From IMG/VR virus record IMGVR_UViG_3300031566_000167, positions 1 to 38,364 of that record: a stretch of DNA of 38,364 bases; one strand, written 5' to 3'. This document shows positions 6,991 through 14,339 of the stretch, in pieces. The number at the start of each line of letters is the position of its first letter. The first letter of the stretch is position 1. The notes beneath the pieces are model-generated. The model searched no databases and was not told where the DNA came from. It saw nothing but the letters and a program-made list of their open reading frames with translations. The stretch is from a virus. Position numbers and translations under genes: made by a program.

Positions 6991-7271
6991 GTGATCTCCG
7001 ATGCTAAGTCGAGTGCTAAGTCGAGTGCTAAGTTGAGGGATTCAAAATGGTCAACGGACGGCGGAAAGTGTTGCTGAATTACCGGCTGGGACAGTTCCGC
7101 CAACAAGCTGTCCAGGCAGGCTTTGTAGTTTGCCACGCTGGAAAGTCGCACCCCTAGCTCGTGGCTGGGTGGTGTGCCATCCTCAATGAGAGCGCGGAAC
7201 TCCTCGTCGAATTTGGGGTGGATGTCGAAGGTTCGTAGCTTTCGTTTCAGGTCTGAGATGTGAGCGAGCAT
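6987..7271 (-). CDS. Hypothetical protein with C-terminal LALD repeat (94 aa)
   Basis: This protein of about 94 residues begins MLAHISDLKRKLRTFDIHPK. A perfect or near-perfect 12 bp triplication near the 3' end encodes LALDLALDLA. I chose the ATG at 7271, which follows AAGGGG at 9 nt; ATG 7301 has no ribosome binding site. It is the first gene after the promoter-like element at 7336-7376. No known domain. Confidence 0.65.
   Translation of the reverse strand: MLAHISDLKRKLRTFDIHPKFDEEFRALIEDGTPPSHELGVRLSSVANYKACLDSLLAELSQPVIQQHFPPSVDHFESLNLALDLALDLASEIT
7002..7037 (-). repeat. Three tandem 12-bp repeats
   Basis: The plus-strand unit tgctaagtcgag occurs three times in a row (third copy with one C-to-T change), within the 3' end of the coding region. 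It keeps the reading frame. Confidence 0.9.
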
Positions 7272-7335
7272 GATCGTTTTCCCCTTACACCCAGAGGCCA
7301 TGCCGCCCGCGCCAAGCGGCGAGCATGTCGCAGGT

Positions 7336-7385
7336 CTCTATAAGAGTCGGGGTCAAGCCGCGTCAAAGTGGCTCACGATTTCTTT
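7336..7385 (-). promoter_or_regulatory. Two-box promoter-like element, copy 2
   Basis: Coding strand: AAAGAAATC, GTGAGCC (7370-7376), 13 bp, TTGACCCCGACTC then TTATAGAG (7356-7336). The upstream gene's TGA (7363-7365) lies in the spacer. The next ATG (7271) is about 65 nt downstream. Confidence 0.8.
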
Positions 7386-7620
7386 CAGAAATGAGGTTGC
7401 GAAGGGCGCGAAACAGCAGGTCCCAGGCAAGCAGACGCTTGCGCGGGAAGCCCTCCACGGTGCCGTTCTTCCACGGACGGCCGGCGGCGTCCCGAAGCAG
7501 CACGCGGTAATTACCCCGCGCGAGTGTGCCGGTGCCAGCGTTGGCAATCATGCCGGTCGCCAGGGTCTTGGCCCGGGCCGGGTTGCCGAAGGGCCACAGT
7601 TCGATCTTCACAACGAGCAT
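7363..7620 (-). CDS. Conserved phage hypothetical protein (85 aa)
   Basis: This 85-residue protein begins MLVVKIELWPFGNPARAKTL and has GNYRVLLRDAAGRPW and WDLLFRALRNL. The pattern resembles a widespread phage protein of beta-sandwich type with no assigned function. The start overlaps the previous stop by one base (TGATG). Its stop codon lies in the spacer of the promoter-like element. Confidence 0.75.
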   Translation of the reverse strand: MLVVKIELWPFGNPARAKTLATGMIANAGTGTLARGNYRVLLRDAAGRPWKNGTVEGFPRKRLLAWDLLFRALRNLISERNREPL

Positions 7621-7856
7621 CAGTAGCAGTCCGGGAAGGGTTCATGCGGGTTGGACAGGTTGTGCTGTCCCGGCTCACTGTGCCAAACCTCACCATCGCC
7701 ACAACAGTCACAGACGGACACGTCATGGTTATCGTGGCTGGTGATCCAGTCGAGGATCACCTGCGGGTCGCCGGTCTCGTCGAAACGGGCCAGGGTCTCC
7801 TCGTCCACTTGATGAAGGTTGAGGAAGCCGGTGCCGTCGCAGCGGGTGCAGTTCAC
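7620..7856 (-). CDS. Small zinc-finger protein with DnaJ-like CxxCxGxG (78 aa)
   Basis: The 78-residue protein has CTRCDGTGF near its start and CDCCGDGEVW later, two CxxCxG units that should bind one zinc as in the DnaJ central domain. I chose a GTG start at 7856 because it forms a GTGA overlap with the methyltransferase stop and places the first cysteine at residue 3. A longer frame starting at 7949 would lie inside the methyltransferase. Role unknown; coupling to the methyltransferase suggests co-expression. Confidence 0.7.
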   Translation of the reverse strand: MNCTRCDGTGFLNLHQVDEETLARFDETGDPQVILDWITSHDNHDVSVCDCCGDGEVWHSEPGQHNLSNPHEPFPDCY

Positions 7857-8593
7857 AGTGTCAACTCCCAGCCGTCGCCGTTGAGGATCATGGCGTGCTC
7901 TTCGGCAATCTTCTCGCAGTAGCCGGGGTCGATCTCGATCAGGGTGCAAGGCCGACCGAGGCGTTTACACACTCGGAGTGTCGTGCCTGTGCCACCAAAG
8001 GGGTCTAAGACCGGCTCGCCAGGCGGGGTGGTCAGCTTGATGCACCGTTCGACTAGCCCTTCGTTCAGTTGCGTGGGGTGCCAGGGCCGGCGCTGTTTTG
8101 AGTTGCCGACGACACGAGTGAAATCGAATACGTCGCCGGGCACCCGCCCGCGAGGATCGGCCCGCTTGTCCCCGTTCTCTTGCCGCCATGACGGCACGCG
8201 AATGGAGTCGGGCAACAACGGGGCATCCGGCCAGCGGAACCGCCACAGCGGCCGGTGGTTGTTGCCCAGGTCGTGGTGGCAGTGCTGCCCAAAGCTGAAC
8301 GTCTGGACGCAGGGCTTGGCTTCAATGCCGCTGTGTTGCACCAGGCTGTCCACAATGCTGCCCAGGGCAAAGGTCCATTTCGCGTTGAACGAGAGCCAGA
8401 CCGTTTTCGCCCTAGTGGTGAAAGCGGTCAGCCAAAGCGCCAAAAGGTTGAGGTATTCGCCGTCTGGCATCTTGTCCTTGTAGGCGTCATAGCCCAGGTT
8501 GATGTTGTCCGGCGGGTCCACAAAAATGGTAGTCCAGTCATCTCGGTTTCCGGTAAGGAAATCGAGGCAGTCAGCGTTAATCAGTCGGTGCAT
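7853..8593 (-). CDS. DNA methyltransferase (N4-cytosine/N6-adenine type, motif order IV to I)
   Basis: This 246-residue amino-methyltransferase has the catalytic motif IV DPPDN at 26-30 and the SAM-binding motif I DPFGGTGTT at 197-205, preceded by HPTQLNEGL, typical of beta-class enzymes. DPPDN instead of DPPY is an aromatic loss seen in some N4-cytosine or inactive enzymes, so the target base is uncertain. No restriction endonuclease is adjacent, so self-protection against host restriction is the likely role. It is one of three DNA methyltransferases in the window. Confidence 0.88.
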   Translation of the reverse strand: MHRLINADCLDFLTGNRDDWTTIFVDPPDNINLGYDAYKDKMPDGEYLNLLALWLTAFTTRAKTVWLSFNAKWTFALGSIVDSLVQHSGIEAKPCVQTFSFGQHCHHDLGNNHRPLWRFRWPDAPLLPDSIRVPSWRQENGDKRADPRGRVPGDVFDFTRVVGNSKQRRPWHPTQLNEGLVERCIKLTTPPGEPVLDPFGGTGTTLRVCKRLGRPCTLIEIDPGYCEKIAEEHAMILNGDGWELTL

Positions 8594-8819
8594 GGAAGGG
8601 ACTCTCAGCTTGTGGAAGCTGCGGTTGCAGCGGAAAGTTGAATGTTAGTTGCCGGAACCAAAGCCGGCGGGTGAATAGCAGCCGAACGCACTCTCGCCAT
8701 GAAAGCCGCCAGCAGGAAATGACTTCACCCTTCGGCGTCCGGTGAGCCGGCAGCGGCAGATACTCGGGCTGGTCTTCCGCGAAAACCACGTTCTGTTGCG
8801 GAAAGGCGACTGGTTTCAT
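8577..8819 (-). CDS. Conserved hypothetical protein (80 aa)
   Basis: This 80-residue protein begins MKPVAFPQQNVVFAEDQPEY and has the conserved-looking core CWRLSWRECVRLLFTRRLW followed by QLTF. I recall similar short proteins in phages with the same 'Q-P-x-Y-x-P-L-P-A' and 'W-R-L-x-W-x-E-R' motifs, with no assigned function. Its tail overlaps the methyltransferase start by 17 nt, and its start overlaps the upstream stop (ATGA). Confidence 0.75.
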   Translation of the reverse strand: MKPVAFPQQNVVFAEDQPEYLPLPAHRTPKGEVISCWRLSWRECVRLLFTRRLWFRQLTFNFPLQPQLPQAESPFHAPTD

Positions 8820-9085
8820 GCAGGAATCTCCGCATATTCAATGTTCCAACCTTCGTACTCATAGTCGCGGCGGATTTCGAGGATGGTGCGTATGTAACGG
8901 ATGTCACCTCCTCGGGCCGGTATTAGCCAGCAGGCAACATCCGGGTTGTCGTTGGAGTTGTAACAACCTTGCTCGTCGATTTGCTTGAAGAGGGCACGCA
9001 GGGCGGCTTCCATCCGGGGTGTGGTGTCGGCAAGCCAATACTGGTCGCCATGTTTGCCGTGGTAGATCAGGATGGCAGCAGTCAT
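8816..9085 (-). CDS. Hypothetical protein (89 aa)
   Basis: This 89-residue protein begins MTAAILIYHGKHGDQYWLAD and has an alpha/beta pattern ending in WNIEYAEIPA. No domain is recognised. I chose ATG 9085, which has GGAG 6 nt upstream, rather than a much earlier in-frame start inside the next gene. It is coupled to both neighbours by 4-nt overlaps. Confidence 0.7.
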   Translation of the reverse strand: MTAAILIYHGKHGDQYWLADTTPRMEAALRALFKQIDEQGCYNSNDNPDVACWLIPARGGDIRYIRTILEIRRDYEYEGWNIEYAEIPA

Positions 9086-9345
9086 TGTGGACTCCGTGGC
9101 CAAAGTCGGTAGCGGACCATGATGAAGACGCAGATCAGATTGAAGGTGTAGTTGACCATCATCCAGCCGACCCAGCCGAACTGAATCAGCACAGCGGCGA
9201 TGTAGCACATCTCACCCGCGCCCCAGAGGGCCAGGAACAAGGGCGAAAGCCCACGAGCGTGTCCCTGGCGGATGCACTGGAATGCTTGGGGTGTGCCGCA
9301 CAGCGCAAAACAGATGGACCCGATCCAGCCGATGATTGATGCCAT
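9082..9345 (-). CDS. PQ-loop (SemiSWEET-like) membrane protein
   Basis: This protein of about 87 residues begins MASIIGWIGSICFALCGTPQ. The first helix carries the PQ-loop (CGTPQAFQC), and two more hydrophobic helices follow (LFLALWGAGEMCYIAAVL and VNYTFNLICVFIMV). Three helices with a PQ motif match half-transporters of the SWEET/PQ-loop class, which dimerise to move sugars or similar solutes. In a phage its role is unknown; host membrane modulation is conceivable. ATG 9345 lies one base after the upstream stop; ATG 9363 is an alternative. Confidence 0.75.
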   Translation of the reverse strand: MASIIGWIGSICFALCGTPQAFQCIRQGHARGLSPLFLALWGAGEMCYIAAVLIQFGWVGWMMVNYTFNLICVFIMVRYRLWPRSPQ

Positions 9346-9346
9346 C

Positions 9347-9646
9347 TCACATGCCGCCATCATTCTCGACCACGGTTTCCGGGGCAGGGCGGCCGGGCTC
9401 TTCTTCGGATTCTTCCGCAGGTGTCGTCTTGGCAGCCAAGCGGGCTCGTTTGAGGGCGAGATGAATCTGCGGAATCAGATCACCCTCCTGGACGGGATCA
9501 TCCACACTGAGAAAATCCAGCATAAGGGTCCCGCCCGGCAGTTTCATCCGTTCCACGGCCTCGGCCATGTTGTGGAAGAGCGTGGCGATGCGGTGGCCGC
9601 TTAACTCGGACTCGGTGATTCGGTTGATGATTGCGGTTGGTATCAT
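9347..9646 (-). CDS. Hypothetical protein (99 aa)
   Basis: This 99-residue protein begins MIPTAIINRITESELSGHRI and ends in an acidic, proline-containing tail (EESEEEPGRPAPE). It is likely a small helical core plus a disordered tail. I preferred ATG 9646 with AAGG upstream to ATG 9694, which would overlap the upstream gene by 38 nt. No family is recognised. Confidence 0.6.
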   Translation of the reverse strand: MIPTAIINRITESELSGHRIATLFHNMAEAVERMKLPGGTLMLDFLSVDDPVQEGDLIPQIHLALKRARLAAKTTPAEESEEEPGRPAPETVVENDGGM

Positions 9647-9656
9647 GGGTGCCTTT

Positions 9657-9866
9657 TTAGTAGCGATACTCGCGGTCTTCGTCGCGGCCTTCACTGTAGA
9701 CGGCGTGCTTGCTGAAACAGATCAGCACGGCGACGAAGGGCCAGAAAACGATGGACCAGGGAAGGTTCCACCAGTCGCTCTCGATATTGACCGACATGGC
9801 GTCGGCTTTGACTGTGAGAGCGGCGGCGATCAGCCAGAGGATGGTGAAGATGTAGATGTAGATCAT
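9657..9866 (-). CDS. Small two-helix membrane protein (69 aa)
   Basis: It begins with a hydrophobic helix (IYIYIFTILWLIAAALTV), then a short loop, a second hydrophobic helix (IVFWPFVAVLICFS) and a charged tail (EGRDEDREYRY). It looks like an inner-membrane protein; nothing specific to holins can be shown. Its start overlaps the upstream stop by 4 nt. Confidence 0.65.
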   Translation of the reverse strand: MIYIYIFTILWLIAAALTVKADAMSVNIESDWWNLPWSIVFWPFVAVLICFSKHAVYSEGRDEDREYRY

Positions 9867-10030
9867 GCCTCATCCTTCTCCCACTGCTCCTCTGGCGATT
9901 CGTGCCAGTAGTGGGACCACGGATGGTCGAAGCGGTCCACTTGGACCTTAAACACGCCGTCGATCATTCGCCCCAGCGCAGTCTTGCCCACGAGGAAATC
10001 ATCGTCGCCGATGTAGCGGTAGTGGTTCAT
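9863..10030 (-). CDS. Small hypothetical protein (55 aa)
   Basis: This 55-residue protein begins MNHYRYIGDDDFLVGKTALG and is rich in His and Trp towards the end (HPWSHYWHESPEEQW). I chose ATG 10030 because GGAGATAGGG lies directly upstream. It starts 2 nt after the nuclease gene stop. No domain recognised. Confidence 0.6.
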   Translation of the reverse strand: MNHYRYIGDDDFLVGKTALGRMIDGVFKVQVDRFDHPWSHYWHESPEEQWEKDEA

Positions 10031-10032
10031 CC

Positions 10033-11037
10033 CTATCTCCGAAACTGCGGTCTCGTGACCTCGTTGAACCATTCGCCCTCCTCGGAGATGTCTGTGGCCA
10101 GGCCAAGGCTCATTTGCTCCAGCACTTCGCAGCGGGCGTCATTGTCTTCGCGGCTCATGTCCGTGAAGACATGCCCGCTGGTGACGGCCTGCCAGCAATG
10201 CTGCACGCGGGTAAACAGTTTCTCCTGGTATTCGGCCTTGACACGGGCGCGGTGGCGGGCATAGCGAAGCTGCGGGGCGTGGCCCTCGCCCATGTACTTG
10301 GCGACGGTCTCCTCGATGCCCAGCACGACCGTCTCGTCGCCGACACGCTCCCCCAATAGCCAGCCGTACAGCGTAAGCTGGTCGGCGTACTCGGCATTGC
10401 AGAACTCCAGGTAGCCGGAGTTGATGGTCATGCCCCTGTAGTCCCTCGCCAGGAACTTGGCGTGTTCCTTGCCGTGGCTGCGGCTGGTCTTCTCAGCCTT
10501 GAAGCCATCAAGGCAGATTTCGTAGCCTTTGGACGGGCTGGCCCCATACTTGGAGCAGTAGCCCTTGACCTTCCAGTCGAAGATGCAATTGAAGGGGCCA
10601 TACCCCAAGTCAGGTGTGAAGCCCAGGTCAGGTTTGCCTAGGAAGGGGGCCTCGCCGATCTTGCCCTCCACGGTAAACTCGAAGCGCGGGGGCTTCGTGC
10701 TCTTCTGCAACAGGTCCAGGAGGTTGTCGTAGGCCCCGCACAGCTTGTACGATTTCCAGACATGCTTGCCGGCTTTGAGGGCGAAGTCGCGGTTTGGCGG
10801 TTCGACCTGGGCCTCGAAGATTGCGCCGAACTCCAGTTGGGCGGGCATATCCCGGCCGAACAGATCGTAGGCCAGCGTGTTTTTTACGTAGGCGTCAAAG
10901 GCGCTGCCCACGGCCATTGGCGGCTCTTGCGGCAGTCGCGGTGGCCGGTGCTCGGCGAGGTAGCGCAGGTAGAACTCCTCGGGCTGCTTCTCCCAAAAGG
11001 ACATGGACGAGTAGCTGAGCGTTTTCGGAAGGCGCAT
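10033..11037 (-). CDS. PD-(D/E)XK nuclease (Cas4/RecB-like)
   Basis: This protein of about 334 residues has the PD-(D/E)XK core: FLGKPDLGF (Asp137) followed by IFDWKVKG (Asp154, Lys156). A YLRYLAEHRPPRLPQEP segment and GSAFDAY lie near the N-terminus, as in RecB/Cas4-type nucleases (PF12705-like). Phage members process DNA ends during recombination or degrade host DNA. Whether an iron-sulfur cluster is present is unclear, as no clear four-cysteine set is visible. I chose ATG 11037 over GTG 11049. Confidence 0.8.
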   Translation of the reverse strand: MRLPKTLSYSSMSFWEKQPEEFYLRYLAEHRPPRLPQEPPMAVGSAFDAYVKNTLAYDLFGRDMPAQLEFGAIFEAQVEPPNRDFALKAGKHVWKSYKLCGAYDNLLDLLQKSTKPPRFEFTVEGKIGEAPFLGKPDLGFTPDLGYGPFNCIFDWKVKGYCSKYGASPSKGYEICLDGFKAEKTSRSHGKEHAKFLARDYRGMTINSGYLEFCNAEYADQLTLYGWLLGERVGDETVVLGIEETVAKYMGEGHAPQLRYARHRARVKAEYQEKLFTRVQHCWQAVTSGHVFTDMSREDNDARCEVLEQMSLGLATDISEEGEWFNEVTRPQFRR

Positions 11038-11045
11038 GGATGCTC

Positions 11046-11264
11046 TCACTGAGGGTTGACAGGTTCAACAAGGGTTGAATGGCCGAGGATGCTGGCGACT
11101 ACGATATGCGGGCGAAGATGCCTGGGTGCGGATGCCAGCGCTTTGATCTTGTTCAGGCAGCACCGCTTCGCTTTCTTTCCGCTTCCGCACGGGCAGGGCG
11201 AATTACGGCCGGGGAGCGGGTCCCTGCGGGCGGGCTCCAACTTGGACTTGGAATGTTTGGACAT
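11046..11264 (-). CDS. SEC-C motif protein
   Basis: The SEC-C zinc motif is clear: GRNSPCPCGSGKKAKRCC, as found at the C-terminus of SecA and in many small proteins. I start it at ATG 11264 (72 aa, beginning MSKHSKSKLEPARRDPLPGR). The frame is open further upstream, and a GTG at 11399, 11 nt after the stop of the next gene, would add 45 plausible residues (VSVRLDHGREPLSRAR). The true start is therefore uncertain. Function unknown; SEC-C motifs bind zinc and partner proteins or nucleic acid. Confidence 0.8.
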   Translation of the reverse strand: MSKHSKSKLEPARRDPLPGRNSPCPCGSGKKAKRCCLNKIKALASAPRHLRPHIVVASILGHSTLVEPVNPQ

Positions 11265-11407
11265 TGATGTTCTCTTTTTGAATGGGCCGGTTACTGCGCG
11301 TTTGGCTGGCGTCGGTTCAATCTCTGCTACTTCACGCGCCCTTGATAATGGTTCCCGCCCGTGGTCGAGCCGCACCGAAACCGGCTCTTCCACCCTCACC
11401 GGCCGAC

Positions 11408-11623
11408 TTACTTGGTCTTGCCCCAATTGATCTGATGCCAGATTCGTTCGTGGATATAGAACATGCCCAACTTCAGGACGAAGCTGATGATGAAGAAGAT
11501 GGCGCACAATCTTATATTGCCGAACATGGCGTAGGCTAAACCAAACACGGCAAGATTTGAGACGGATTCCCACGACAGGGCCTTGGTGAAGGACCGCTTG
11601 TGTGCGCTGCTGTCACGCTTCAT
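11408..11623 (-). CDS. DUF2061-family membrane protein (71 aa)
   Basis: It begins MKRDSSAHKRSFTKALSWES and ends with KLGMFYIHERIWHQINWG. The 'R-S-x-x-K-A-x-S-W' start and 'K-x-x-x-Y-x-H-E-R-x-W' end match DUF2061, a family of two-helix membrane proteins; two hydrophobic segments are present between them. Function is unknown in all members I know. It overlaps the 3' end of the deoxyribosyltransferase-HNH gene by 11 nt. Confidence 0.85.
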   Translation of the reverse strand: MKRDSSAHKRSFTKALSWESVSNLAVFGLAYAMFGNIRLCAIFFIISFVLKLGMFYIHERIWHQINWGKTK

Positions 11624-12674
11624 GATAGTTGTCTCCTAGCAACTCGCGGCCTGCTTTGTTCCGCACGCTCTTGGCTTCATCGAGGGTTTTGTGCTTGCCC
11701 AGGCGATGTTTCACGCCACAGAAGACGATCTCCGGGTAGAACCAGCCATTACGAAGCCAGACGCCTTTCACACTCGTAGTGTTATTGGTTTGCGGACCAC
11801 GGTTATGAAGGTTTATGCTTCGCTCGGTGAGACGAAGATTCTCTCGGCTATTGTTGAGGGCATTTCGGTCAAGATGGTCAATTTGCACTAACTCTGGGTC
11901 ATAAGGCAGACCCATCCGCAAAGCAACATCCTGGTGCATGTAACGAGTGATGGAGCGGCCGGCGATCTTGATCTTTCGCTGTGCTCGCCATACCTCACGT
12001 CCATTCTTGCGCTGCTTCGCATTGACTTGGGTGGCGGCTGTCCATTTCCATTGCGTCAAGTAGGCATGATCCTCGGGATTGACCGTAGCCGCCAAGCCAT
12101 TCGACAGTGTGATGGTTCGCTTGTCGTAGAGGCTGCCGTAATCCAAAAAACGCCAGCGATTGTGGCAGTCGATGGGCGGCGAATCGTGCGCAACATGTCG
12201 AATGTAGGTGACCAATTCATCCCAAGTGCTGAAAATATGCTGGTGTGGCAGCGTGCCCCAGTACCAGTCCGGCAAATGGGCTTTCCCTTGCTCGACGTGA
12301 ACCAGAATAGGCACTTTGCGGCGATTCAGCAGACCGATCTCCTCGTGGGTGCCCGTGGAGTAGACTTCCATATCGAGGTGGACAATGGTAAAGTCGCAAA
12401 GGTCCGCCAGCCGCAAGTCGATGCAGCGGATTAGGCGCATCTCGCGCGAGATGGTATCGAAATCACCTAGTTTCTTCAGTTCTAGGCGGCGTTGGTGATT
12501 CTCCAGGTCTTCGCAGGCATAGCCAGGTTGCATTGGCTTGTTGCATGGATCGAGAAAGATCAGGTCAAGATCACGAAGACTCTCTTTGATCTCGGTTCGC
12601 CAACCCATGCCGAAGTCTTTTGCATTGTCGATGGGGCCAGAGAGATAGACCCGATTGTAGAAAAGACGATTCAT
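11613..12674 (-). CDS. Nucleoside 2-deoxyribosyltransferase-like domain fused to HNH homing endonuclease
   Basis: In this 353-residue protein, residues 1 to about 168 resemble nucleoside 2-deoxyribosyltransferases: VYLSGPID at 9-16, LDPCNKP, and YSTGTHEEIGLLNRRKVPIL at 105-124 with the catalytic-type Glu111/112. From about 184 the chain switches to a typical phage HNH endonuclease: ITLSNGLAATVNPED, WKW, MHQDV (His247), IDHLDRNALNNSRENL (Asp266/His267, Asn279). A C-terminal AP2-like part (TSVKGVWLRNGWFYPEI) follows. Homing enzymes usually stand alone or in introns, so the in-frame fusion is unusual. The domain order suggests capture at the end of a deoxyribosyltransferase gene. ATG 12674 follows GGAGCTACTGCC. 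The gene lies beside deoC. Confidence 0.85.
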   Translation of the reverse strand: MNRLFYNRVYLSGPIDNAKDFGMGWRTEIKESLRDLDLIFLDPCNKPMQPGYACEDLENHQRRLELKKLGDFDTISREMRLIRCIDLRLADLCDFTIVHLDMEVYSTGTHEEIGLLNRRKVPILVHVEQGKAHLPDWYWGTLPHQHIFSTWDELVTYIRHVAHDSPPIDCHNRWRFLDYGSLYDKRTITLSNGLAATVNPEDHAYLTQWKWTAATQVNAKQRKNGREVWRAQRKIKIAGRSITRYMHQDVALRMGLPYDPELVQIDHLDRNALNNSRENLRLTERSINLHNRGPQTNNTTSVKGVWLRNGWFYPEIVFCGVKHRLGKHKTLDEAKSVRNKAGRELLGDNYHEA

Positions 12675-13318
12675 GGCAGTAGCTCCGTGAATCGGGAAGA
12701 GCCGATGCGTGTACAGCCCATGTCGAGATAGCGTTTCGCATCGGCGTAAGTCTTGATGCCACCGCTTGCTTTCACTTGGGCCTTGTCTTTGACGGAATCG
12801 AGCATGAGTTGGACGACTCCCGGTGTGGCCCCGCCGTCCGCGTAGCCAGTGGATGTCTTCACCCAGTTGGCCCCACAGGAGACGCATATCTCGCACGCTT
12901 GGATGATCTGCTCTGGCGTGTAGTAGCAGGTCTCCAAAATGACTTTGACCGAGATGCCATAGGAGTGCGCTTCGCTGATGATCGAATACAATTCGCTTTC
13001 AATGGTGGACCAGTGACCCTCCAGGAAACGGCCGTAGTTCATCACCACGTCCAGTTCACAAGCCCCATAGTCGATGGCCCGCGCGGCTTCCACCCGCTTG
13101 ACTTCCACGAGCGAGTTGCCGTGCGGGAAGCCGATTACGGCACACACTCGGCGGGTGTGCTTGCGGGCGATCGCGACGTTGATTGGTGCCACGCAGATGG
13201 AAGCGATGTTGTGGGCCTCAACCAGTTTGGCCGCCTCAATCACGTCGTACCGAGTTGCCGTGGGCTTCAAGACGGCTAGGTCCAGGGCGGCGGCAATTTG
13301 TTCTTTCGTGTAGGTCAT
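12671..13318 (-). CDS. deoC: Deoxyribose-phosphate aldolase
   Basis: This 215-residue DeoC cleaves 2-deoxyribose-5-phosphate to glyceraldehyde-3-phosphate and acetaldehyde. The Schiff-base lysine lies in WVKTSTGY (Lys154), the second active-site lysine in VKASGGIK (Lys183) and the aspartate in ELDVVMN (Asp90). The length fits bacterial DeoC. I chose ATG 13318 with GGGAG upstream. It is adjacent to the deoxyribosyltransferase-like gene, and a deoxyribonucleotidase lies at 19.9-20.5 kb, which points to deoxynucleoside turnover, perhaps to recycle host DNA. Confidence 0.92.
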   Translation of the reverse strand: MTYTKEQIAAALDLAVLKPTATRYDVIEAAKLVEAHNIASICVAPINVAIARKHTRRVCAVIGFPHGNSLVEVKRVEAARAIDYGACELDVVMNYGRFLEGHWSTIESELYSIISEAHSYGISVKVILETCYYTPEQIIQACEICVSCGANWVKTSTGYADGGATPGVVQLMLDSVKDKAQVKASGGIKTYADAKRYLDMGCTRIGSSRFTELLP

Positions 13319-13806
13319 AGGACTCCCTCTTTCTGCAACTTGGCTGTCAGTCGTTCCAGAATCTCCATACGTGGCGTGACGTGCCCATGACCCAGACAGG
13401 GCCAATAATCGTGTAGTGCCTCGTGGACAATCAGCATGGCCAGTTCGTGCTGCGTCGAGTGCGCTACTGCTTCGATGTCAAGCGTGATTCCCGGCACCAG
13501 TGGGTTGTTGCAGCCGAGGATTTGCCACCCCTTTCGGTTCTGCGGAATGCACGTCACGCACACGTCGAACGGCCCAATGCGCTTGTAGCGTCGAATCGTG
13601 TAGTCCAGGACGCCTTGCAGGTCCGGGTCATCGCAATGGGCGCGGAGTATGCGGAGGTGACTGACGGCTCGGTCCACAAGAATCTGCTCGACGGCACCAC
13701 CGGAATTGATGAAGTACGACGCTGCGCCGAGAAGCAAGGGCATGGAAAGCCAGAATAGGACAGCGAGAATCACGCCCTTCAACAGCCGAAGACTAGATTT
13801 CACCAT
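13315..13806 (-). CDS. Membrane-anchored putative zinc metallopeptidase
   Basis: This 163-residue protein has an N-terminal transmembrane or signal-anchor segment (about 8-31, LKGVILAVLFWLSMPLLLG). Near the end it has VHEALHDYWPCLGHGH, a HExxHD motif (His128, Glu129, His132, Asp133) that could bind zinc, with a following GHGH as an extra ligand. It may act on host envelope proteins or peptidoglycan; this is inference. AAGGAG stands 9 nt before ATG 13806. A decayed copy of its tail lies near 14.7 kb (see there). Confidence 0.7.
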   Translation of the reverse strand: MVKSSLRLLKGVILAVLFWLSMPLLLGAASYFINSGGAVEQILVDRAVSHLRILRAHCDDPDLQGVLDYTIRRYKRIGPFDVCVTCIPQNRKGWQILGCNNPLVPGITLDIEAVAHSTQHELAMLIVHEALHDYWPCLGHGHVTPRMEILERLTAKLQKEGVL

Positions 13807-14236
13807 TATCTTGTGCTCCTTTTCGATCAAGGTAGACCTTAGCCGGCGGCTCGTACTTGACGGCTCGGTAGTAGCCGGTTACATCTGTGCCGAATGAACA
13901 GCCGTCACACTTCAGCCATTTGAACAGGTCGTTGGGGACTGGCTGAATGAAGCCGTAGGAAGGCACGCCTTGCAGCCGAGTGGCAGCCACGCGGCAAGGA
14001 AAACGGAAGCCCTCCCAAAGAGCGGTTTTGAGGTATTGTGTTACGCCTAGTTGATCGGATACGTCGCCAGGGAGCAGGATGTCGGGCGGGAAGTAGATCA
14101 CGCTGTCACCCGCCTGAAACTGGCCTTTGAGAATGATCGTCTGGGTGCCCGCCACGCGAGCGATCTCCAGCCGGTCGGCATTCGGATGCGACTCGACGCT
14201 TTTGATCTGTTCGATGGTGACGGTAACTTCCGACAT
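13793..14236 (-). CDS. N-terminal domain of an Rnl5/DRB0094-type RNA ligase, lacking the catalytic domain
   Basis: This 147-residue protein matches the OB-like N-terminal domain of Deinococcus DraRnl-type RNA ligases: VTIEQIKSVESHPNADRLEI, ARVAGTQTIILKGQFQAGD, SVIYFPPDILLP and RVAATRLQGVPSYGF. In full-length enzymes a YEPP linker is followed by the nucleotidyltransferase domain with KxDG or KxHG. Here YEPPAKVY is followed by 17 residues and a stop, so ligation cannot occur unless a partner supplies the catalytic half. It may be a remnant or a stand-alone RNA-binding domain. It is the first gene after the element at 14290-14330. Confidence 0.8.
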   Translation of the reverse strand: MSEVTVTIEQIKSVESHPNADRLEIARVAGTQTIILKGQFQAGDSVIYFPPDILLPGDVSDQLGVTQYLKTALWEGFRFPCRVAATRLQGVPSYGFIQPVPNDLFKWLKCDGCSFGTDVTGYYRAVKYEPPAKVYLDRKGAQDNGEI

Positions 14237-14278
14237 GGGCGCAGGGTCCTAGATAGTTGGCGACTTGTGGACGGGTTT

Positions 14279-14339
14279 GAGGCGAACGCCTCTATGAGAG
14301 TCGGGGTCAAAGTGACCAGGGATGGCTCAACTATTGCGA
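14279..14339 (-). promoter_or_regulatory. Two-box promoter-like element, copy 3, with 5' hairpin
   Basis: Coding strand: TTGAGCC (14330-14324), 13 bp, TTGACCCCGACTC then TCATAGAG (to 14290). The stop of the upstream gene (TGA, 14327-14329) lies in box 1. A 6-bp inverted repeat (gaggcg aa cgcctc, 14279-14292) follows immediately, so a transcript would begin with a small hairpin. The RNA-ligase-like gene starts at 14236. Confidence 0.8.

Noticed and set aside
11264-11573. A 175-residue version of the SEC-C protein
   Set aside because: The frame upstream of 11408 lies inside the DUF2061 gene. A GTG at 11399 is a possible but unproven longer start, so the ATG at 11264 is listed.
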